A DNA stretch of 64,000 bases from Massilia sp. PDC64 (GTDB lineage Bacteria; Pseudomonadota; Gammaproteobacteria; Burkholderiales; Burkholderiaceae_D): assembly GCF_900101265.1 (NCBI RefSeq), contig NZ_FMZS01000002.1, forward strand, positions 62,001 through 126,000. Direction: 5' to 3'. The translations under genes were made by a program, and so were the position numbers. Positions 7,798-13,548 of this stretch are shown here, piece after piece. How positions within the stretch are numbered: position 1 is the stretch's first letter; the number at the start of each line of letters is the position of its first letter. Below the pieces are notes generated by a model. It saw nothing but the letters and a program-made list of their open reading frames with translations, ran no database searches and was not told where the DNA came from.

Positions 7798-8295
7798 TTA
7801 CGCTGCCTCCCTGCGGATCTCGCGCATCACGCTCGTACTGTTGATGCGGTGGCGCACGCGGCGCGCGACCTCGTCAGCGGCCCGGTCGACGTCGATGGCG
7901 CGCACGTTCTCCAGCTGCGCGTCGTGGCAGTCCAGAGCATGGTTGATGGCGGTGAGCTCGGCGCCGGTGCACACGAAGTGGTCGTCGTTGCGCACGGCAC
8001 GTTTGCCGAGCTCGAGCAGGGCGTCGCGCGCGTCGATGGTGGCCTGGCGGAACTCGTCGCCAATGCCCATCTCGCACATGACGTTGGCGATGTTGATGGC
8101 GCCGACGATGCGGTTCCACTGTTCGCGGGTGCCGCGGCCCTGCGCCAGGTCTACCATGGCCAGATGGTTCAGGGTCTGGATGCGGCGCAGGTGGTCGCGG
8201 TGGGTGTCGCCCATGCCGCCGAAGATGCCGAGGGGGTTGTCGCAGGCGCCCTTCGGGCGGTAGGCCTTGTTGCGCGGTTTCTTCGGGCGGCTCAT
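7798..8295 (-). CDS. hypothetical phage protein (165 aa)
   Basis: A basic N-terminus (RPKKPRNKAYRPKG) is followed by a helical body (LNHLAMVDLAQGRGTREQWNRIVGAINIANVMCEMGIGDEF...). The pattern recalls conserved proteins of unknown function in early operons of Burkholderiales prophages. It ends 3 bp before the replication gene starts and overlaps the RMF-like gene upstream. No catalytic motif is visible. Confidence 0.6.
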   Translation of the reverse strand: MSRPKKPRNKAYRPKGACDNPLGIFGGMGDTHRDHLRRIQTLNHLAMVDLAQGRGTREQWNRIVGAINIANVMCEMGIGDEFRQATIDARDALLELGKRAVRNDDHFVCTGAELTAINHALDCHDAQLENVRAIDVDRAADEVARRVRHRINSTSVMREIRREAA

Positions 8296-8501
8296 GGCGG
8301 CGTCCCCACGCCCGCGGCGAACTTGATCAGGTCGCGTGCGTGCAAGGTGGCCCGGCGATCACGCCAGCCTTGCTGCCAGTCGGCCACGGCAGGAACCCAC
8401 GGATTCATGTTGTGGTCGTCGATGCTCAGACCTGCATCAAAGGCCTGTGCGCCGCGTTCGCGCATACTTTCAGGTGTGGCGGCTCGAATGCTGAAATCCA
8501 T
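8292..8501 (-). CDS. RMF/CrpP-like small protein (69 aa)
   Basis: Residues 16-50 (GAQAFDAGLSIDDHNMNPW, then WQQGWRDRR) follow the ribosome modulation factor / CrpP pattern: a G-A-x-x-A-G turn, an Asn-Pro, and an ending W..GW. RMF dimerises ribosomes in stationary phase; phage relatives have no known role. Prophage 2 has a divergent copy at 63454-63666 (DDHGFNW, then W) in the matching position. The similarity is by eye and short, so a search is needed. Confidence 0.5.
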   Translation of the reverse strand: MDFSIRAATPESMRERGAQAFDAGLSIDDHNMNPWVPAVADWQQGWRDRRATLHARDLIKFAAGVGTPP

Positions 8502-8502
8502 G

Positions 8503-8700
8503 TCAGCGCTCCTTCTCGCCGGCCTTGCGGTAGTGCTCGACCGCTTCGGCAAGCTCGATCCGGCTGACTTTGTAGCGGCCCTCCGCTATGCGCTTCTCGG
8601 TTGGCTGGGCGTCCTGCACAGCACGGCGCCGGTCCGCCCAATTGCATGCTTTTGCGATAACTCTCGTCGCGGCGAGGTCATCTAGTGGTAAATTACTCAT
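8503..8700 (-). CDS. small early phage protein (65 aa), possible homologue of 63666-63866
   Basis: The protein is helical and basic, ending with GRYKVSRIELAEAVEHYRKAGEKER. The equivalent prophage 2 gene ends with a similarly spaced segment (GRLHKSINELAKEAKKFRKP), which suggests common origin. The start has a GGAGAGG ribosome site that lies just beyond the hairpin at 8719-8746. The function is unknown. Confidence 0.5.
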   Translation of the reverse strand: MSNLPLDDLAATRVIAKACNWADRRRAVQDAQPTEKRIAEGRYKVSRIELAEAVEHYRKAGEKER

Positions 8701-8718
8701 CGTTTATTTCCTCTCCTG

Positions 8719-8746
8719 GCCCGGCTCTCTTCCGGGCTATTTTTTT
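8719..8746 (+). terminator. plus-strand intrinsic terminator inside the early intergenic gap
   Basis: GCCCGG (8719-8724) pairs with CCGGGC (8732-8737) and is followed on the plus strand by a T run (8740-8746). It points against early transcription, so it probably stops antisense transcripts before they reach the repressor region. Confidence 0.65.
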
Positions 8747-8773
8747 GGCGCTTCGTGACGCAACCGAAAGCCA

Positions 8774-9019
8774 TTAAAGGTGCCTCCGCATCGAACCTTT
8801 CGCGCCGGCTGCACGACTGGCCGGACGCATCCCCCGGCAATTGCTGGGTTCACGCGGCGGAGCGGGCGGCATACCATGCACACGTGCAGCGGCGTTGGCC
8901 AGACCTCGATACCAAGTGCTCAGTCCGATGCCGAGGTCCTTGCAAACCTCGACGTGACGGCGTTTCTCCGCTTCGTTCAGGCTCACTTCGGCGGTGATGT
9001 AGCGGGCATTCAGGTTCAT
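8774..9019 (-). CDS. early HTH-like phage protein (81 aa), homologous to the gene cut at 64000
   Basis: Residues 10-45 (VSLNEAEKRRHVEVCKDLGIGLSTWYRGLANAA) look like a ribbon or helix-turn-helix DNA-binding segment. The last residues (RPASRAAGAKGSMRRHL) are nearly repeated in prophage 2 (RPASRARGSKGSVRRNL, window end), and the DNA just after the stop (AGCCATTAAAG) is identical in both. This is a shared early gene of two otherwise different phages. It lies between cro and the replication operon, the place of lambda cII, but I see no proof of that role. Confidence 0.6.
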   Translation of the reverse strand: MNLNARYITAEVSLNEAEKRRHVEVCKDLGIGLSTWYRGLANAAARVHGMPPAPPREPSNCRGMRPASRAAGAKGSMRRHL

Positions 9020-9122
9020 GGTGTTTCTCCTTGTGTTGCGGGTTTCGTTGGTCGACCTTGCGGCCGGCGGGTACTGCTGTTGCTCAAGGGCTTCTTCCTG
9101 CTGGCAATGTTTTGGGCGCAGG

Positions 9123-9147
9123 AAAACAGCCGGGGTTACTGCGGCTG
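9123..9147 (-). terminator. tR1-like terminator at the end of cro
   Basis: CAGCCG (9127-9132) pairs with CGGCTG (9142-9147) and is followed on the minus strand by TTTT (9126-9123). It overlaps the cro stop, where lambda places tR1. Confidence 0.55.
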
Positions 9148-9372
9148 GGAGTCAGTGACCCGACGTCGCCGGGGGCTTGGAGCGATGACAGGGCGGCATC
9201 GCTCAGCGTGAAGTTGCTCGAGGCGGTCGCCGATCTGCTTGGACGGGCGTGCGCCGCGCTTACCGGCCAAGTACGCCGCGATCAGCGATTGGCTACACGG
9301 GACTAGATCTGCCAACTGTTGCTGAGTTAGCCCGGACTTAATCAAATCAGAGGTGATATTTTGGGTATCCAT
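9136..9372 (-). CDS. Cro-like HTH regulator
   Basis: This 78-residue protein has a YdaS/Cro-type helix-turn-helix (TSDLIKSGLTQQQLADLVPCSQSLIAAYLAGKR, about residues 7-40) and a basic tail. It diverges from the repressor gene across three operators, defining the immunity region. The ATG lies only 9 bp after the predicted -10 (GATACT), with no visible ribosome site, so the message is probably almost leaderless. It would repress CI expression and tune early transcription during lytic growth. Confidence 0.75.
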   Translation of the reverse strand: MDTQNITSDLIKSGLTQQQLADLVPCSQSLIAAYLAGKRGARPSKQIGDRLEQLHAERCRPVIAPSPRRRRVTDSQPQ

Positions 9373-9380
9373 GCGTCTAC

Positions 9381-9408
9381 AGTATCACGTTCGTGTTTGA
9401 ACGGTCAA
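9381..9408 (-). promoter_or_regulatory. PR-like early promoter
   Basis: On the minus strand TTGACC (9408-9403) is separated by 16 bp from GATACT (9386-9381). The -10 is covered by operator O1 and the -35 by operator O2, so repressor bound there would block cro and replication genes. Confidence 0.7.
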
Positions 9409-9444
9409 CACCAACGTGATGATGATCTGTATTACATTCGTGAT
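9384..9444. promoter_or_regulatory. OR-like operator array: three 14-bp repressor sites
   Basis: O1 ATCACGTTCGTGTT (9384-9397), O2 ATCACGTTGGTGTT on the minus strand (9420-9407) and O3 ATTACATTCGTGAT (9431-9444) are imperfect palindromes of one consensus. They repeat every 23-24 bp as in lambda OR. O3 ends exactly at the repressor start codon; TACATT (9433-9438) is a plausible PRM -10 placing +1 at that ATG. Confidence 0.75.
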
Positions 9445-9864
9445 ATGGATACTTTGGGGAAACGGCTCACATGGGCCCGTGAGCGCAAGGGGCTAACTCA
9501 GGGAGCCCTGGGTAAGCTAGTGGGCGTATCGCAGAGCACTATCGGGAATTTAGAGGCAGGGATTCGACAAACAGCGAGGAAGATCGTAGAGATCGCAGTT
9601 GCGCTTGATGTTGACCCGGCTTGGCTGGCCAGTGGAAGGGGTGAGTCCGGGTCTCCCCCCGCTGTCGACGGGCATGAAGGCAGCCAGGCGCCGGATGAGA
9701 ACGCGGCACCCGAGCCACAAGACGACATGCTCAAGATCATGGCAGACATGATCGAGACATATCGCTTAGCCGGTCCGTCCGACCGGGAACGGATTGACTT
9801 GGTTTTTCGCGAGATCAGAGATCGCTTGGCAACAGTCAATCAGGCGCAGTCGAGGGCGCGATGA
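9445..9864 (+). CDS. CI-type prophage repressor lacking a peptidase domain
   Basis: This 139-residue protein starts with a classic HTH_3 domain (GKRLTWARERKGLTQGALGKLVGVSQSTIGNLEAG, residues 4-38), then VDPAWLASGRG. An Ala/Pro/Glu linker and a short helical C-terminus follow (about residues 96-135), which may oligomerise. The S24 LexA-like peptidase present in lambda CI is absent, so RecA-driven self-cleavage is not expected. No ribosome site precedes the ATG and a -10 lies 7 bp upstream, so the message is likely leaderless. It keeps the prophage silent through OR and OL. Confidence 0.82.
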   Translation: MDTLGKRLTWARERKGLTQGALGKLVGVSQSTIGNLEAGIRQTARKIVEIAVALDVDPAWLASGRGESGSPPAVDGHEGSQAPDENAAPEPQDDMLKIMADMIETYRLAGPSDRERIDLVFREIRDRLATVNQAQSRAR

Positions 9865-9969
9865 TCTAATGGCTCTTTCATACTCGCCACGAAGCACAGC
9901 AAGGACATAGCGGCGGCTGTCGTCGTCGATTGCCTCAAACATCATGGTCAGTTCGTCTGCCCGGTACAT
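9766..9969 (-). CDS. candidate SOS-controlled antirepressor or regulator (67 aa)
   Basis: The frame starts at an ATG with a strong GGAGGGAG ribosome site, 28 bp downstream of a near-consensus LexA box. The protein has an acidic helical N-terminus (YRADELTMMFEAIDDDSRRYVLAVLRGEYERAIRS, split here only for naming) and a short C-terminus. It is antisense to the last 99 bp of the repressor gene, which lacks a peptidase domain. An SOS-induced small protein (as Tum in phage 186), or the antisense transcript itself, could lift repression. The function is inferred from context only. Confidence 0.55.
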   Translation of the reverse strand: MYRADELTMMFEAIDDDSRRYVLAVLRGEYERAIRSSRPRLRLIDCCQAISDLAKNQVNPFPVGRTG

Positions 9970-9997
9970 GTCTCCCTCCAAGTTCAGAACGCTAAAC

Positions 9998-10017
9998 TAC
10001 TGTACACCAATACAGTA
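9998..10017. promoter_or_regulatory. LexA (SOS) box
   Basis: TACTGTACACCAATACAGTA has the CTGT-N8-ACAG core and matches the LexA consensus on both outer arms. It lies within a longer inverted repeat (9994-10021), immediately upstream of the minus-strand gene starting at 9969. Confidence 0.8.
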
Positions 10018-10142
10018 GTTTTTCCCAGAGTCCGACAATGAGGTGTTCCACTTTTACACCTGTGAAACGGCCTGCATTTTAGAGTGAAACATACGTATTT
10101 ACGGAAATAGCTGCGGCACGCCTGGATCGCGATGGGAATAAG

Positions 10143-10472
10143 ATGAGAAAAATTGTCGAGCTATTAATGCTTGTTCTATTGAGCGGATGTGCAAACTTTG
10201 ATTCTGGCGCATTTCAACGAAATCTTGCCGAGGCATATGCCTTTAATCAGGCCACAACGCAACGTCAGGTCGATGCTCTTAATGCGCAGGCATTCAGAAA
10301 TGTTGCCACAGCTCACAATTTAATAAATGATTTCGATTGGGAGTGGGATCAATTCTATAACTCCAGTTATCAACTTGTTTGGGCTTGTCGCGGAGTTCAG
10401 AGCGGTCAATTCGCAGACGCTTCACGTTGCGCCTATAAACCGCAAACCGATTTGCGCTGGCCTGAAAAATAA
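10143..10472 (+). CDS. small lipoprotein, possible lysogenic-conversion gene
   Basis: The signal peptide (MRKIVELLMLVL) ends in a lipobox, LSGC, with Cys at residue 17, so the protein should be lipid-anchored at the cell envelope. The mature part (about 93 aa) is polar, with two Cys residues late in the sequence (WACRG, RCAY) that could form a disulphide. Base composition is clearly more AT-rich than the surroundings. It lies outside the lytic operons beside the repressor, where prophages often keep genes expressed in the lysogen. The family is not recognised. Confidence 0.65.
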   Translation: MRKIVELLMLVLLSGCANFDSGAFQRNLAEAYAFNQATTQRQVDALNAQAFRNVATAHNLINDFDWEWDQFYNSSYQLVWACRGVQSGQFADASRCAYKPQTDLRWPEK

Positions 10473-10507
10473 AATAACCCCCACTCGCGGCGGGGAATGG
10501 AGAATTG

Positions 10508-10759
10508 ATGAGTGAAGATGAATTAGCGCAGCTGAGATACAAACTGGATGCAGTCGCCGGAGCGCAGAATGCGCTGACTTGTGCGATTAATCTTTTGATG
10601 GTTCCATATCGAGGTAATTCAGCAGCAATCGCAGCGCTTCAAGGCGGGCTCGAAAATGTTCGCTCGTCATTGTTGGCGTCTTCTGCATCGGATTACTCGA
10701 TTCAGGCTTTTGATGAGATAGCGGAGAGCCTGATAGAGTCGCTGAAAGTGACGCCTTAA
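10508..10759 (+). CDS. hypothetical AT-rich protein (83 aa)
   Basis: The ATG at 10508 has a GGAG ribosome site 7 bp upstream. The protein is helical (SEDELAQLRYKLDAVAGAQNALTCAINLLM...) and acidic. Like the lipoprotein upstream it is AT-richer than the phage body, and both probably arrived together. It overlaps the minus-strand gene at 10587-10976, so one of the two may be overextended. Confidence 0.5.
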   Translation: MSEDELAQLRYKLDAVAGAQNALTCAINLLMVPYRGNSAAIAALQGGLENVRSSLLASSASDYSIQAFDEIAESLIESLKVTP

Positions 10760-10976
10760 TCAGGGCAACGTGCTTATCCCCCTGCCCCTGGACACCGCTC
10801 GGGGCGCTTTCGGTTGCTGCTGGCCGTTTTACCTCGTGTAACGCCACCCGTACCTGACCCCAGTTAAGACCGTGCAAATAGCGGCGATTTTCGCCGCGTA
10901 CGATCCCAACCTTGTAGGTTCCGTCTTCCGTTGAGTGCACTATCACCGTCGCTACAACGCGATTTTTCTTCGACAT
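10587..10976 (-). CDS. hypothetical protein with a small N-terminal beta domain (129 aa)
   Basis: A GGGAGGATGGG ribosome region precedes the ATG at 10976. Residues 1-50 (RVVATVIVHSTEDGTYKVGIVRGENRRYLHGLNWGQV) look like a compact beta-hairpin domain. The rest is Ser/Pro-rich and overlaps, in antisense, the gene at 10508-10759. The N-terminal half is the more believable part. It lies next to the OL-like operator. The function is unknown. Confidence 0.4.
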   Translation of the reverse strand: MSKKNRVVATVIVHSTEDGTYKVGIVRGENRRYLHGLNWGQVRVALHEVKRPAATESAPSGVQGQGDKHVALIKASLSATLSGSPLSHQKPESSNPMQKTPTMTSEHFRARLEALRLLLNYLDMEPSKD

Positions 10977-11071
10977 CCCATCCTCCCGCCGCGCACGACG
11001 CGGCTTTTTTACGCCCTGACGCCGGGCCGGCGCGCCCGAACTGTGCGGGCTGAAATATTTTCGCATCATTC

Positions 11072-11112
11072 ATCACGTTCGTGTTGACAACGTCAAACAC
11101 ATTCGTGATAAT
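11072..11112 (+). promoter_or_regulatory. PL-like promoter with two repressor operators (OL-like)
   Basis: TTGACA (11084-11089), a 17-bp spacer and GATAAT (11107-11112) form a near-consensus promoter. Operators ATCACGTTCGTGTT (11072-11085, identical to O1) and AACACATTCGTGAT (11096-11109) overlap the -35 and -10, spaced 24 bp. The repressor should control the rightward recombination operon here. Confidence 0.8.
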
Positions 11113-11184
11113 CGCTCCATCGCAACCAAGCCCGCAGGCAAGAGTCTCTGGGCACATAGCCCAGCAGGGCAGATGGAGAACACG

Positions 11185-11352
11185 ATGCCGCAACTCTTCA
11201 GGATCACCCACCGCATCAACAGCGCACTGCGCACGGTCGCCGTCGAGGCCCGCGACGCGGACGACGCACAGGAACAGTTCATCGATCAGTGCGAGGCGGC
11301 CGGCGTCGTGCACGGCACGATCGTGTCCATCCGCGTCGCTGCCGAGGCCTGA
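11185..11352 (+). CDS. small first gene of the rightward operon (55 aa)
   Basis: The ATG at 11185 follows a GGAG site at about 11176. The protein (MPQLFRITHRINSALRTVAVEARDADDAQEQFIDQ...) is small and basic at the start, acidic later. It is the first gene after the PL-like promoter, the slot of lambda N, but no arginine-rich RNA-binding motif is seen. The function is unknown. Confidence 0.5.
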   Translation: MPQLFRITHRINSALRTVAVEARDADDAQEQFIDQCEAAGVVHGTIVSIRVAAEA

Positions 11353-11353
11353 C

Positions 11354-11716
11354 ATGGACCGCTTCCCCTACACCGCCGAGGCGCGCGCTGAGCGCCTGAT
11401 CGACCTGACCCGCGAATGCGCCGACACGATTAAGCAGGCGCTGGCCGGCGGCCTGCCGAAGACGACGACGCTTATCGACGAAGCGCTGGGCGACTACATG
11501 CAAGACGACCATGCGCGCGCCGAGCTGCTGCGGCGGACTGCCGCCGGCGAAAACGCGTTCGCCGACGTGCTGGCCGACCTGATCGACCACGAAGCCAGCC
11601 TGCGCGCGGAGCAGGAGTTGCAGCGCGAAGAGAAGCGCCGCGCGAACTCGGCGCGCGACAACCGCATCGAGCAGCGCGTGTTTGAACGGTTCTTCTCGCA
11701 CCACCGGCCGGCCTGA
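11354..11716 (+). CDS. hypothetical phage protein (120 aa)
   Basis: Starting 1 bp after the preceding stop, this protein is strongly helical (ARAERLIDLTRECADTIKQAL, then RAELLRRTAAGENAFADVLADLIDHEASLRAEQELQ split by loops) with a basic C-terminus (EEKRRANSARDNR). No family is recognised. Its place before the recombination genes suggests an early accessory role. Confidence 0.6.
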   Translation: MDRFPYTAEARAERLIDLTRECADTIKQALAGGLPKTTTLIDEALGDYMQDDHARAELLRRTAAGENAFADVLADLIDHEASLRAEQELQREEKRRANSARDNRIEQRVFERFFSHHRPA

Positions 11717-11849
11717 CCGAATAGGAGCGCCGCGCCCCTCACAACGCGCGGCTTGCCCTGCACTCGGGTCAGCAAATTGAGGGAGTGGGATCTCGAATGC
11801 CCTGGCAGCCGGAACAGACGGCACCCAACAATCACACGGAGAAAAGCAC

Positions 11850-12419
11850 ATGAAATTCAACGTCGAAATCGATCTGGACTGGGTGGAAGAGGATTCCACG
11901 ATCGATGAAGAGGTCAAGCGCCAGATCATCGGCAACATCGAAAACCGCATCGTCAAGACTCTGGAAAACAAGGTGCTCGAGTCGGCACAGACCAAAATCG
12001 ACTCGCTGATCCACGGGCTGGTGACCGCCAACGTTCACACGATGGTTTCCGAGAAGGTCGCGAGCCTGATGACGCTCGAGCGCACGGCCACTGACGAATA
12101 CGGCCGCGTCAAGCGTGAAAACTTCACCATCGAGCAACTGTTGATCGAGGCCGTCGAATCGGCCGTGAACCGCAAGACCCTCGACGAAAACGGACGCGTC
12201 AGCAGCGACAACTACCGTACAAAGTATTCCTACTTCGAGTACTTCGCCACCAAGGACATCCCGGCCCTGATCGACAAGCAGGTCAAGGCCCTGGCCGAGA
12301 AGACGCAGAAGGACATCGAAACGCTGGTCAAGGACAAGATCAAGTCGGAAGTGGCCGACAAGTTGACGAACCTGATCGTCGAGAACTCGACTGCGCTGAG
12401 CTTGCGCAAGCCGGCCTAA
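11850..12419 (+). CDS. hypothetical phage protein (189 aa), charged and helical
   Basis: The N-terminus has a short beta segment (MKFNVEIDLDWVEEDSTI). Long helices rich in Glu, Lys and Val follow (EEVKRQIIGNIENRIVKTLE..., IPALIDKQVKALAEKTQKDIETLVKDKI split by turns). It resembles conserved proteins found a few genes before recT in Burkholderiales prophages, but no role is known. It has its own ribosome site after a 130-bp gap. Confidence 0.6.
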   Translation: MKFNVEIDLDWVEEDSTIDEEVKRQIIGNIENRIVKTLENKVLESAQTKIDSLIHGLVTANVHTMVSEKVASLMTLERTATDEYGRVKRENFTIEQLLIEAVESAVNRKTLDENGRVSSDNYRTKYSYFEYFATKDIPALIDKQVKALAEKTQKDIETLVKDKIKSEVADKLTNLIVENSTALSLRKPA

Positions 12420-12462
12420 CAACAACCGCCGGCGGCGCCGGCCAGAACGAGGAGCAGCAGCG

Positions 12463-12717
12463 ATGGGTGCACCAGTTGGAATTACTTGCCCTGACATCGA
12501 TTCCGTCATCATCGACATCGATCAGTGCGTGAACACGTTGAGCAGCATCACCAACAGCCGAGGGCTTCTCGAAAAGCTGCGCGACGCGAATGCCAATCTG
12601 CGCGCTTGGGGCGAAGAGATGGAAGAGCGCGCGGAGGCTGCCGAAGAAGCGCTGGCCGCGATGACCGAGCGCGCCGAAGCAGCAGAGCAGCGGCTCTCCC
12701 AACTGGAGACCGCATGA
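12463..12717 (+). CDS. small coiled-coil phage protein (84 aa)
   Basis: The C-terminal half is a continuous coiled coil (EEMEERAEAAEEALAAMTER, then AEAAEQRLSQLE). The N-terminal part contains CPDIDSVIIDIDQCVNTLSSI. Its stop overlaps the next start as ATGA. The function is unknown. Confidence 0.55.
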   Translation: MGAPVGITCPDIDSVIIDIDQCVNTLSSITNSRGLLEKLRDANANLRAWGEEMEERAEAAEEALAAMTERAEAAEQRLSQLETA

Positions 12718-12920
12718 TCGCGGCCCGCATCGCGCGCCGCCTGGTGCGCAAGATCGTCAAGCCCTTCGCCCTGTGGCTGGCCGACCTGCAGATCGCCGAG
12801 GCCGAGGCGCACGCCGAACACTACGCGCAGCTGCGCGGCGACCTGGTCGGCATGGAGAAGGACATGCGCGTGTACGCCGTCGTGCTGATCGCGCGCCGAA
12901 ATGAGATTCGAACATGGTGA
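12714..12920 (+). CDS. small basic helical phage protein (68 aa)
   Basis: The N-terminus is arginine-rich (IAARIARRLVRKIVKPF), followed by an amphipathic helix (EAEAHAEHYAQLRGDL). It overlaps the upstream coiled-coil gene (ATGA) and the HNH gene downstream by 7 bp. The function is unknown. Confidence 0.5.
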   Translation: MIAARIARRLVRKIVKPFALWLADLQIAEAEAHAEHYAQLRGDLVGMEKDMRVYAVVLIARRNEIRTW

Positions 12921-13429
12921 CGATGCGGCAGATCCCAGTTGAGCGACTTCGCGAGCTACTCGGCTATGACCCGGAGTCCGGCGTGCTCACGTGGCGAGTC
13001 TCGCGCCCGAAGTACGGCTGCGCGGTAGGCCAGCGGGCTGGCTGGATCGAGCCCAAAGGCTACGTGCACGTCAGCATCGACCAGGTCAAGCTGAAAGGTC
13101 ATCGGGTTGCGTGGGCACTGCATTACGGTGCGTGGCCGGCAGGGAATCTCGATCACGTCAATGGCGTTCGGAGCGACAACCGGATCGCCAACCTCCGTAT
13201 CGCAGACCAGCACCAGAACATCGCGAACTCTCCAATCCGCGTGAATAACAAATGCGGTGTGAAGGGAGTGGTCCGGACCGAGGACGGCAAGTGGCAAGCA
13301 CAGATCACCGTCCGCGGAAAGCGTCACCACCTCGGACGCTTCAAAACTAAGGAAGCTGCTGGCCAAGCATACGAGGCAGCGGCAGAAAAACACTTCGGCG
13401 AATTCGCCAGAAAGCAGAGGAACCCATGA
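12914..13429 (+). CDS. HNH homing-endonuclease-like protein with AP2 DNA-binding domain
   Basis: Residues about 50-100 carry an HNH_3 type nuclease pattern (HRVAWALHYGAWPAGNLDH, then NGVRSDNRIANLR), with LDH and the Asn/Arg pair as probable metal and DNA residues. Residues 118-170 form an AP2-like domain (GVKGVVRTEDGKWQAQI, LGRFKTKEAAGQAYEAAA). This combination is typical of free-standing homing endonucleases that move between phage genomes. It lies just before recT and overlaps both neighbouring small genes, as if inserted without breaking the operon. Confidence 0.85.
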   Translation: MVTMRQIPVERLRELLGYDPESGVLTWRVSRPKYGCAVGQRAGWIEPKGYVHVSIDQVKLKGHRVAWALHYGAWPAGNLDHVNGVRSDNRIANLRIADQHQNIANSPIRVNNKCGVKGVVRTEDGKWQAQITVRGKRHHLGRFKTKEAAGQAYEAAAEKHFGEFARKQRNP

Positions 13430-13530
13430 TCCGCCACATCTTCAACCAGTACCACCTGTACCTCCGCGCCGGCTTCCGCCCGCGCCAAGCTGTTGCCCGC
13501 GCTGTCAGCAGCTACCTGATCGGCTTTTAA
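13426..13530 (+). CDS. very small basic peptide (34 aa)
   Basis: The ATG overlaps the HNH stop (ATGA) and the frame runs to TAA just before the recT ribosome site. The peptide (MIRHIFNQYHLYLRAGF, then RPRQAVARAVSSYLIGF) is basic and amphipathic. Coupled translation supports it; the function is unknown. Confidence 0.4.
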   Translation: MIRHIFNQYHLYLRAGFRPRQAVARAVSSYLIGF

Positions 13531-13548
13531 CCAGAGAGGAATTACCCC

